From assembly GCF_042100115.1 (NCBI RefSeq), contig NC_091273.1, positions 558,001 to 622,000 of the forward strand: DNA of 64,000 bases, read 5' to 3'. Made by a program: the position numbers and the translations under genes. Shown here one piece after another: positions 55,627 to 64,000 of the stretch (the first letter of the stretch is position 1; each line of letters starts with the position of its first letter). The DNA is from Alternaria dauci (taxonomy: Eukaryota; Ascomycota; Dothideomycetes; Pleosporales; Pleosporaceae). The notes beneath the pieces were generated by a model. That model was given only the letters and a program-made list of their open reading frames with translations, was not told where the DNA came from and searched no databases.

Positions 55627-56893
55627 TTAGCCACACTGGCCGGGGTCTGGAGGTTGTCAGCGTCATACTCATGCGACACCAGAAAGAATACTTACACTTG
55701 CGTGCCGTTAGCGGCTGGGGGAAGAGACCGTTGGCCAGCAAATCTTGCATGTCCCATTCAGGTGCGGCCTCGGTCTTCCATGTCCAGAAGATCCAGCCCG
55801 TCGCCTTCTCGTACGCATCCAGCTGCGCCTCGATGAAGCGTCCGACGTTGTACTTGTCGGCGTCCGACAGGCCAGCAACACTGCCAGTCGACTTGCCAGT
55901 GCAGTCACCAACCTTTGAACTGCCGCCAAAGGTCCCATCGTAGCGCGCACCCTTGTCCTTTCCGTTCAACCACTTGGCGCAATCGGTAATGGCACCAGTC
56001 CACTCGCCAGAGATGGTCCACTTTCCAGTAGACGCCATCTGGTTACCGAAATCGCAGGCTGTCTTGACGTGGTCGTCGATGCTCATGGCAACAGCAGAGG
56101 GGTCAAAGATCTCGTAGTGGTGAGTGTCGAGGAGAAGGTTCCACATGCCTGCGCCCCAGTTGCCCCACGAGGTCACACCCTGGAAGGCATCGTGGAAGGT
56201 GACGGCAACGTTGGAGTCCCTGAGGTTACCCCAACCGTCCATGTAAAACTGGCGGACAACGTTCATGTCGAGATTGGGACCCAGAGGCTCGTTGAGAAGC
56301 TCGATAGCTGAGACGGCGGGATGCGCTGCGTGATCATCGCGGATCTTGTTGAGCACTCTGATGGTGTGGGCCACTGAGTCGCCTTGAGTCCAGCCGACGG
56401 GGCCGTACTTGCCAGAGTTGTCGAACCCGTTCTGGGATTCGGGTGCGCCGTGGAGGTCGATCATGACCTTGAGGCCAGCACTGGATGCCCAGTCAAGCGC
56501 CTCTCCAAGCTTATCATAGGCACCTTGTAGGTATGGGTCGCCCTCGCGTGGAATGACGCTCCAGTAGCCAATTGGGATGCGGACGTGGTTCAGACCAGCA
56601 GCCGCCATCTGGTTGAAGTCGTCTTGGGTGATCCAAGAGTTCCAGTGGTTCTGCAGTCTTGACTGTGCCTCTTCCCTGCCAATAGCTGCCACGAGTGTGT
56701 ACTCGTCCCTCGCGCTGTTGCCCTCGAAAAAGCTAGGCGTGATCCAGGGCTCGAGCACGAACCATCCGCCTGTGTTGACACCGCGGACCTTTTGGTTGTT
56801 GTAGTCGAACATGGGTGCGCGCTTTTGTAGTGGAGACGCGTTTGAGAGAGCAAGCAGGCCAACGGCCGCCGCAGTGGCCCAGGATCCGACCAT
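55627..56893 (-). CDS. EXG1: Secreted exo-beta-1,3-glucanase, GH5
   Basis: Cell-wall-remodelling glucan 1,3-beta-glucosidase of 405 residues. Exons (complement) 55696-56893 and 55646-55627; the last exon codes only for the end of KYPGQCG, which matches the usual family C-terminus and confirms the 49-nt intron (GTAAGT to CCAG). The signal peptide is MVGSWATAAAVGLLALSNAS, with a dibasic KR at 24-25 as a likely Kex2-type processing site. GH5 features: VRGVNTGGWFVLEPW (36-50), VRIPIGYW, VMIDLHGAPESQNGFDNSG, acid/base Glu202 in LLNEPLGP, nucleophile Glu297 in ISGEWTG, and the late GWIFWTWKTE. All catalytic positions are intact. With the Kre9-like and LysM genes nearby, this stretch has a cell-wall theme, though no co-regulation is shown. 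Confidence 0.95.
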
Positions 56894-59509
56894 GATTGAG
56901 GTGAAGAATGTTACTCAACTAACTGAGGATTGTAGAGTATGCAGTTGTACTCGAGAGGAGTACAAGAAGGTTATTAGGCTGGTAGATCCAAAGTTGAACT
57001 TGTTGCAGACCCATGGCATCGGGGGAAGGATCTCCCTTTAACTTCCCAACGCGAGGGCTTACTACACAGCGACAAAGCCGCCCCAGTTTTCTTCCCAGTC
57101 ATCTTCCCAGTCATGATCACCAAACAAGCATGTGTTCGCCGCTTCACGACGTAGCGATCGTCCCCACAACATGGAGCTCCATCCTAGCTAGCAGGGAGAG
57201 CTATCCTGACACCACCAAGGCGGTGTCTAGGAAGGTCTCCCACGGACAACCAACCGCAGTATCGCCGACATGTCACGACTCGGCTACATGGGGACGGTGT
57301 GTACATCGTTACTTACTCGGGATACTTTGGCATCGCTGGCAACTGACGTAGTGACGCAACGATGCAACAGCTCCAATAGGGGAAGCAAGCAGAAGCTACC
57401 CCAAGCCGCTTGACTAACCACCACAAGGAGCAGATCCGCGAGCAAGCTACGGTAAAATGGACCCTGAAAGCCTCGGCAGGTATTAGCATAGATGAAAAGA
57501 TCTGGGGTCGGCCGGGCCAAAGGTCAGATGCAGGGTTGGTACATGGCAGAAGTTGTATGGGAGCATTCAGGTACAGCGTCTTGATTGGAGGAGTGTTTGA
57601 TGGCGATGATGTGGGGATCGGCGTGTCGCAGCCACTTAGCTTCCGGGGCGGTGCTCACGCGGCGGGGACGATCTTTCGAGAAGCCTAAAAAGCGCGTCCG
57701 AGGAGCGTGGTGATACACCGGAACGTGGACGGCGACTTCTTGGAATGTGTGCTGGCGTCTGCCAGCATCGGCTTGCAAGAGAACCGGGTTGACGACATGG
57801 GAATGCGCCGAGGTCCGTGCAAGCATTGTTCGGGACAACTTCCCAGTAGTTTCACATGTATTCTTTGGTTCGTACTGAGCATCTGATGTCGTGCATTCTT
57901 CACGCAGGGCGGCTCAGGAATGCGGGTGGATCTGCAAACGGCAGAAGTGCGCGGGGAAGGTTGGAAGACAGAGGCAGACATTCTCCATGTTGCCGCGATC
58001 GGCAGTACATGGACATGTGAGACACGCTGTTACTGGGCCCAAGGCCCACGAGGCCGGAGTACTTCCAACATGGTGTCGAGGTATGATGCCATTATTTGGG
58101 TCATCAGCAATGTCACTTTGCGCCGCAATGATCTTTGCCCCATGTGGTGATTTGTGGTACCTGGAGCAAGTACCTCAGCTCTGATGGCTGGCTAAAAGTA
58201 ACATTAGTTCGTAAAGTAAGTTCCTTCCTCACCTTAATTTCCGACGTGCACAGCAGAGTGGTCTGGCCCGTTGGTAGAACAGCAGCAGGATGAGCCAGTG
58301 CCCAAGGGCATAGACGTCATGGCATGCCTGCCCTACACCGCACATTACCAACTTGCTCTTTTGCGCATCACGAGATTCGCCTCCCAGCTTACCGGATGCA
58401 TATGCAGCATGCCTAAGTAATATCTTGACTAACAAGTCGCAGTCTCCGGGTATAACGTGCAACGGCGCGGATCGCGAAAAAGCTTGGCGGCTGCGGGGGA
58501 GCTGCGCAGGATGTCTTTGCCGGCGCGTCCGACGGTCGGACGTAGATGTATGGGCGTGATCGCCCGAGGCCTTGTGACTGTGGGAGGTTTTTTAGACGCT
58601 CGGTAGTGTGCGAGGTAACCATCGTGGCGGCCCAAAATGCATCTGAGGTCGATGTACCCGACGAGCAACTGTCTGCCGGTGTGTTAGGGTACCAAAGTAC
58701 CAAAGTACCAGATAACTGTGGTAGGCCAACGACGGCGTCATGGGTCACGATGGCACGGCAGATTTGACACCGGAGATGCGCGAGCGGAAGCGATTTCTGG
58801 AACGGGTTAAGAAGGAGTTTGTGGGGTAGTGCGTTGCATCGTGAGATGGAAGTTTGGGTCAACGCCTCGGTATGATGGTGGTGGAGAGTCACGTCCGGGT
58901 AGTAACGGCGTGTCAGCCCATGTGACTTTTCAGCAATGAGCATGATATGGCGACTGCATGACGGTGGTAACGGACAGAAAGTTTGGTCAGTCGTGTCGCA
59001 CTTGTGCAGTTTAGAGTTTGGAGAGCATCGTCCGAATTGCTGGTGATGCGGACGTCTATCCCGATGGCTGGCAGGGCCGTTTGAAATTACGGAAAGATTT
59101 CGTGTGCACAGGCGCGGGCGGCTGTGTCTGTAACGAATAGAACCTGGTTACTAAGATGCCGATGTGTATCCAAACATGGCACCCTAGAGGTAATTGCTTC
59201 GCTTTACATAACCACAGGTACAAGGAAACACATAGCGGATATCTGTAGGTACTATTAGGCCCTTCGTATGCACAGGCAGGAGACAGCTGCCATGTTTGGG
59301 GGCTGAGGTAAGGGCGCTGCGCCCCCCGGCAAACCCAGGTAGTGAGGGGCGATTCCTTACCAGCTCTGATTGTTACAATACATAGACATTACACATACAT
59401 CATCGAGACAGCCCGGTTCGAGGTGAGCTCCACTTGTTCTCTCGTCTTTCCAACGCCATGTGCTCCCAATGTGCTACTGCCATGAGGCTAACGCGCATGG
59501 CAGGCCGCG
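56894..59509. other. Long divergent intergenic region
   Basis: 2.6 kb between the glucanase and BED/TenA gene starts. A short tandem repeat of period 8 (GTACCAAA, two copies plus a partial) lies at about 58688-58710. Open frames up to 176 codons on the minus strand show no domains. Nothing else is recognised. Confidence 0.45.
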
Positions 59510-61076
59510 ATGGGCAGGCATGCCAACCCTGATATAAGGCGGGCCTTTGAAGAGTTCCAGGACCAGGACACGCCCTCGAAATGCAACAAAGTCCGCTGTC
59601 TGCACTGCGGCTTCGTGCGCGCAAAGAACACGACGCGCCAGATTAAGCATCTCCAAGACTGCCAGCGATATCTCGCGTCTCCCGAGGCGCAGGCTCATCT
59701 CATCGCACACGAGCAGCAGCAGCATCAGGCTACGCCACAAGATGGACTGCCTGTTGATCCGAATATGCCCTCGGCGGGTCCCAGCCAGATACTGAATGGA
59801 CAACAGCCCAACCCAAACCTTCAGGTGAACCGGCGCGGACCGAACAACAAACGCGCCCGCGATGGACAGGCGATTGCGCCAAACATTGCCATGGCACCCA
59901 GTGTTGCCCCCTCGCTGACGTCGCACCTCCTGACCATCTGCGCGGGGCCATTTGCGCAGGCAACACAGCGACCCTTCCTGTCGCATGCCGGCTGTGGATC
60001 GCTGGGAGCAGGGCCCTTGTCGCAATGGCTCGTACAAGACGGCCACTATGCGCGAGGATACATACGCTTCGTAGGGCAGCTGCTGGCCAAGATACGACTG
60101 CCGCAGACGCAGAATTCGCAGTTCCATCCCATGTACCGCACCATGGACCTCCTCATTTCCGCCCTCAACAACATGCGACGGGAGATGCAGTTTTTCGAAA
60201 TCACCGCCACCAAGTACGGACTCGCCCTGGGCATGGAACCCCCAACACCCATCACGCGCGCCCTGCTTGACCTTCTCGTGAGCGCGAGCAGTGCGAGTGC
60301 ATCGCTTCTAGAGGGTATGGTCACACTGTGGGCAAGCGAACATGTACGTACGACTGCTTCTATCAACATCGCACAAGGCTGACGTCTGATAGTGCTGCCG
60401 CTCCGCCTGGCAATATGCCGCTTCCTTCTCTAGCACCCTCTCCAACACCTCCAGCGACTCGCACATTGTCGCCCTCCACCAAGCCCTCATACCCAACTGG
60501 ACCTCCCCCGCCTTCAGCAAATTCGACGAGGCAACCCGCACACTCGTCGACGAACTAGCCAACATCACCACCACACGCGATGGCAAGGAAGAAATGTCGC
60601 GCTGCGAGGACATCTTCAGACAAATATGCTGGCTGGAAGAGCGTTTCTGGCCCGACGTCGACAGCATGGGCAACAACAACGAGACCGCCAATGCAAGAAT
60701 GGGCCCTCCAATGAGTGGCTCCATGAGCGCAGGTCTGGAGAACAACATGCCGAGCGGACTGCCCAACGGCCTCCCTGTTGCAGTCAACGGGAATGGTATA
60801 CACAACCATAACCACAATCACAACCGCAACAACAGCATATCGGGACCCAGCATGAACACCAATAACAACATACCAACAAACATCCACGGCAACCCCGTAA
60901 ACGGACGGAACAGCATGAGCGGTCCCGTCGGCAACGCCAGTATCAACGGTCCTCCCATGCAGAACGGCCCCATCAATGCAGCCATTAACAAACACGACAG
61001 TACTCCTGTAGACAATAATCGAAATCCGTTTGGTTTGCAGAGAAACGGAATGGAGAGCGTGGGCCAGGGCTCGTAG
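59510..61076 (+). CDS. BED-type zinc finger fused to TenA/THI-4-like domain, Asn-rich tail
   Basis: A 505-residue protein; exons 59510-60343 and 60393-61076 (49-nt phase-0 intron GTACGT to GATAG). Residues 1-60 carry a BED-like finger with Cys30, Cys33, His47, Cys51 (VRCLHCGF...RQIKHLQDCQRYL) and the aromatic/basic context of that class. After a Pro/Gln/Asn-rich linker, residues about 140-400 resemble the TenA/THI-4 all-helical fold: SLTSHLLTICAGPFAQAT, QWLVQDGHYARGYIRFVGQL, LEGMVTLWASEH joined by splicing to CCRSAWQYAASF, and IPNWTSPAFSKFDEA. TenA enzymes act in thiamine degradation or salvage; with a DNA-binding finger attached, a regulatory role is conceivable. The tail (from about residue 400) is low-complexity Asn/Gly/Met/His. 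Catalytic competence is not clear from the sequence alone. Confidence 0.85.
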
Positions 61077-61390
61077 TCTGAGTCTGGCCTTCTGCCGAGG
61101 ATGGCTGTGTGGAAGCTGAGGAGAGAGACGCTGGTGCGGATTGTCTTGTTGGGCATACCCTCTGGTCCCGGTGGCGTTAGCGAGGAGTTTGAGGTTATCA
61201 GTGCGGGAAGTGCTGGTGGGGAGGATGCCGATTATGTTATTGTTTAATACGGTATGGGACTAGATGGGTTGCTTGCAAGAGGGTGGATGATATTATTGCC
61301 GTTGGGTATACAATGGGGTTGATCATGGGATATATCATGTCCTAGGACATTTCTGACATGATATTGCACACTGTATACGAATGTTAAAAT
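61077..61390. other. Convergent intergenic region
   Basis: 314 bp between two 3' ends; no gene or strong hairpin seen. Confidence 0.5.
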
Positions 61391-62428
61391 TCAGTCACTC
61401 TCGTACTTTACGTTACTCTCTGTACCTGTACCTTTTCCTCTCGTGATATATTGATTGGCTATCCCACTGAGTTGCGATATGCAAGCAGCTTTCATGGCCG
61501 ATGGTTCATTCGCGACACCGTCTGTTGACCAGGGGTCCAGCCTTGAGTGTACAAACTCAATAAATTCTTCGGCAATGGTTTTGCGGATGCGTTTCATGTA
61601 TAATTGACCAATGTCTTCAACGTCTGTAGGATATGTTAGCCATAGAGTCTGTGAGAGTACAGGTGGAAGGACCAGTTACATGGTAAAGGAATCGTTCTCT
61701 CGTCCGGAAATAGAGCAGAGAATATGCGCTGCCAGCCTTCCGTCGCTGTTTCGCCTTTCTTCGTACGCTGACGAACCTTTGAGATAACATCAGATTCCAT
61801 CCAGGGACCGCGCTGCTTGCCATGCACTTCATGACATATCCTCTCTCTCACATGCACATCTCGTGCATCGTAATTGTCAAACGGCTCAAGACAGATGGGA
61901 CAGTATGGTCGCTCGTGGCGACGAAGGAGGTGTTCCCTGTGTCTGGTAAGCTAGCGTCCATGCTGTAAGAGAACAGTGAGTGTACTTGAGTCGAGCGAGA
62001 TTTTCCGCAGCAAAGTCCCAACACCCGGGAGAAGCAATGGGATCATGCTTTGCGAACGGGCAAGCAAGAGGTGCATTGGTCACCTTGGTTCCTTTCATCA
62101 ATCGCTTTCGATGATGTTGGAGCGAGGTAACAACGTCTTCGCTACTGCCTTGTACGCAACGCTTCCTCTTCGTCCTTGTGACCGAGCATCCGGCGTTGTT
62201 GGAGTTTCCTGTCTGCAGAATAAAAGAATTCATGCTGCGAACTTTCTCGTCATCCGCAAGCATATCGAGGTCAATCTTGACTTGTACTTCAGGTGGTGAG
62301 GCAGGAGAGTTGTATTCGTTTCTTTGGATAGATCGCTGATTCTCAGAGTGTGCAAAGTCCGGCACCTCATCGCCTTGTTCCTTAATTGCTTGCTTCATCG
62401 ACATGTGTGCAGACAGGGTGATATCCAT
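61391..62428 (-). CDS. C2H2-like zinc-finger protein of an uncharacterised fungal family
   Basis: A 312-residue model; exons (complement) 61986-62428, 61680-61942, 61391-61623. The first ATG in frame is 62428. The conserved block starts ACPFAKHDPIASPGCWDFAAEN, continues across intron 1 as ARLK-HREHLLRRHERPYCP, then ICLEPFDNYDARDVHVRERI, and ends WQRIFSALFPDERTIPLPYV across intron 2. This ACPF.KHDP...RRH..PYCPIC...LFPD pattern is shared by many uncharacterised ascomycete proteins with atypical C2H2 fingers. A basic patch (TRTKRKRC, HHRKRLMKG) could be a nuclear localisation signal. Intron 1 (43 nt) is short and its borders were chosen by phase and family fit; an alternative acceptor a few nt upstream is excluded by a TAG or by frame. 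A DNA-binding role is likely but not shown. Confidence 0.75.
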
Positions 62429-62695
62429 GTTGGCTGAGGTTGGACGAAAGTTGCTGGATGTGCTCGTGTCGCGATGCAAAAAGTAAATGAGCGCTTGTGG
62501 TGGTGTATAACTACAAACAAACGATGTCTTGTAACTTGCTGCTCCAGAAGGTGTAGGCTGAGAAGATATGCTATACACAGGGCGGTACCTAGGTATTTAT
62601 ATGCGCTATCACTGAGGTCATCGCCCCCCTTCCAACGTTTCATCATGCGCCGCGATAGCGAACTTACCAATGAAGATTTCGATCAGGCACGATAT

Positions 62696-62766
62696 TATCG
62701 CAGGGTGCGATATTTGCAAACTCAAAGATGCCTGCGTATTCCGGAGAATATCGCAGCCTGCGATAT
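62696..62766. promoter_or_regulatory. Two TATCGCA-N3-TGCGATA palindromes, candidate regulator sites
   Basis: Dyad 1: TATCGCA (62696-62702), GGG, TGCGATA (62706-62712). Dyad 2: ATATCGCA (62748-62755), GCC, TGCGATAT (62759-62766). Further half-sites TGCGAT occur at 62789-62794 and 62992-62997. They lie in the 806-bp region between the divergent C2H2 gene (start 62428) and the 63235 gene. Identical arms with equal 3-nt spacers suggest binding by a dimeric transcription factor; that is inference. Confidence 0.5.
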
Positions 62767-62902
62767 ATGTGGGCTACTTGCCGCAACTTGCGATGCCATT
62801 GCCAACAACAAGTTCGTGGAAGACAATTGCAGCTCAAGGTGAACCTCACAAGTCTATCGTAACTCGTGATAAACCCCATGCAATGTACAACTAACTACGA
62901 CA

Positions 62903-62925
62903 TCTCTCTCTCTCTCTCTTTCTCT
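62903..62925. repeat. CT microsatellite
   Basis: A run of TC/CT dinucleotides with one extra T, in the promoter region of the 63235 gene. Confidence 0.85.
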
Positions 62926-63108
62926 GCCGATGAGAGGTTCCACCAAGCGATTATCATAACCTGGGATCTATCTCATACTCTCATCGCCACTTGCGATATT
63001 CGAGATAACAACTCATAGAAGAATGCGCAAGCCTAATATCAATAGTGCGAGTAAGATGATTAGAACCTGAGCCACGATCCATTTATAGCTCATTCTCCGA
63101 GCATCCTG

Positions 63109-63116
63109 TATATAAA
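63109..63116 (+). promoter_or_regulatory. TATA box of the 63235 gene
   Basis: TATATAAA lies about 120 bp upstream of ATG 63235, a suitable position for a core promoter with a short 5' UTR. Direct transcription-start data are absent. Confidence 0.5.
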
Positions 63117-63234
63117 GCGTTGCTTCCCTTCTGCTCAGTTACAACAGCAGCTTCTTGTTTCTAGCCTCTCCATCCGTACATTACACCACGAAGCCCACCA
63201 GTATAGTTACCACACGGCTCAAACAGTCGCAGCT

Positions 63235-64000
63235 ATGTCTACCGCAGTTGCGACAGCCATTCAGTCAGACGATGGTTGGCCAAAAATCATCCTCGCCTCT
63301 CTTCTGAACCATTTGTCTTTTACCAGGGCTATAAAGACCCTCGAGCCCATCCTCGCACCTCTTCGGGATTCTCAAGGGTCGTTGGGATCAACACCTTCGC
63401 GTATCTGGAGCGTACGAGAATGGCGGGTTATCAAGATCATGTCGTTCGGCCTGAGCATTACTCTAACCGCTGCCCACCTCGCCTCAAGGGAAACAGAACC
63501 ATACTTCTTAATCGGAGGAAGTTTCATTTACCTTGCGATAAACCTTGTTTCCACCGGACTATCCCCGCGCACACCACAGGGAAAGTGGCAGTTCTTGTCA
63601 GTGAGGACGGCTGACATTCTCAAGGAGTTTCCACCATTCCAACACCTTCCCAGCTCCTACAAGGCCCCTATTAGCCTTTTTACAGCCGTTTTGATACTGC
63701 TGTAGATGCTCTATGTTGGACTTGAGCAAGCCTTGCCATGGTTCATTGTAAGTGAAATCAACGGCGAATAGCTGTTCGTCGACTAACAATGCCAGAGGTG
63801 GACATTGTCAACGCTACCGGTCGTGAAGAGTGCCGTACACGCCATCAAGAGGGATATCCCATCAAACACTGGTTCGGAGTGGGGGTCATCGATGACAAGT
63901 GCAGTCATTGGTGCTGGCGTCACACTGGCGTGTCACGTCCACAGGACATTGCTGGACCAAAACCAACGGAATGCAGACAATGCTATCAATGAGCAGCAAA
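63235..64000 (+). CDS. Predicted membrane protein of unknown function, 3' cut by window edge; in-frame TAG or intron
   Basis: Not recognised. From ATG 63235 the frame runs 156 codons with hydrophobic segments (IKIMSFGLSITLTAAHLAS; YFLIGGSFIYLAINLVSTGL; ISLFTAVLILL) and meets TAG at 63703-63705. The same frame then continues as MLYVGLEQALPWFI and, after a textbook 48-nt intron (63748-63795, GTAAGT, CTAAC, CCAG), as RWTLSTLPVVKSAVHAIKRD up to the window end. So the gene most likely extends past the stop. Two readings: (a) an intron 63601-63705 (GTGAGG to GTAG, 105 nt, phase 0) removes the TAG; (b) the TAG is real and splits a membrane segment, as a premature stop in a damaged allele. I favour (a) slightly. 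A 156-residue protein ending at the TAG is the third option. Confidence 0.6.

Noticed and set aside
57524..58943. Several 75-176 codon frames in the region upstream of the BED/TenA gene
   Set aside because: Overlapping frames on both strands, biased composition, no domains, no consistent splice signals.
62690..63000. Repeated TGCGAT elements as a possible CRISPR-like array
   Set aside because: Units are palindromic 17-19 nt dyads with 3-nt centres, irregularly spaced, in a fungal promoter; better read as transcription-factor sites.

Overview
The window is nuclear DNA of a filamentous ascomycete (Pezizomycotina), most likely a Dothideomycete of the Pleosporales type; the species call is inference. 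Supporting signs are monocistronic genes on both strands, GT-AG introns mostly of 43-75 nt with CTAAC/CTGAC/CTAAT branch points, and typical filamentous-fungal families: a non-reducing polyketide synthase (NR-PKS), a HET-domain protein, a STAND/TPR receptor, a rhodopsin-like 7TM protein, a LysM secreted protein and a Kre9/Knh1-type GPI protein. I find 24 protein genes, the first cut by the left edge and the last by the right edge. I see no tRNA, rRNA, CRISPR array or intact transposon.

Layout. 0-17 kb is accessory: the 3' part of an NR-PKS (AT end, PT, two ACPs, C-methyltransferase, esterase-type release domain), a HET protein, a FAD-dependent oxidoreductase, a CYP52-like P450 and a STAND NTPase with TPRs. 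PKS, oxidoreductase and P450 could be the edge of a biosynthetic cluster; the HET and STAND genes are of the kind used in non-self recognition. 18-21 kb holds a SET-domain protein with a signal peptide and a small cysteine-rich secreted protein. 22-31 kb is metabolic/housekeeping: a RidA/Mmf1 deaminase, adenine phosphoribosyltransferase, a single open frame joining homoserine kinase to AIR synthetase, and an AAA+ ATPase. 31-47 kb holds an esterase, an MFS sugar/polyol porter, two low-complexity proteins of unknown role, a 7TM protein and an F-box protein. 48-57 kb holds a propeller-like protein ending in a prenylation motif, a LysM protein, a Kre9-like GPI protein and a GH5 exo-beta-1,3-glucanase, a run with a cell-wall/surface flavour. 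59-64 kb holds a BED-finger/TenA fusion, a C2H2 protein and an edge-cut membrane protein.

The most notable item is the homoserine kinase/AIR synthetase fusion (25897-28035): both halves keep their family motifs and are joined by a short linker with no stop or intron, linking threonine synthesis to purine synthesis. Other points of note are a probable spliceosomal twin intron (stwintron) at 42244-42455, 51-nt in-frame stop-free introns in two genes, a CaaX box on the 964-residue protein, paired TATCGCA-N3-TGCGATA palindromes between two divergent genes, and an in-frame TAG or alternative intron in the last gene. Exon borders were worked out by hand from splice consensus, phase and family conservation; no transcript evidence was available.
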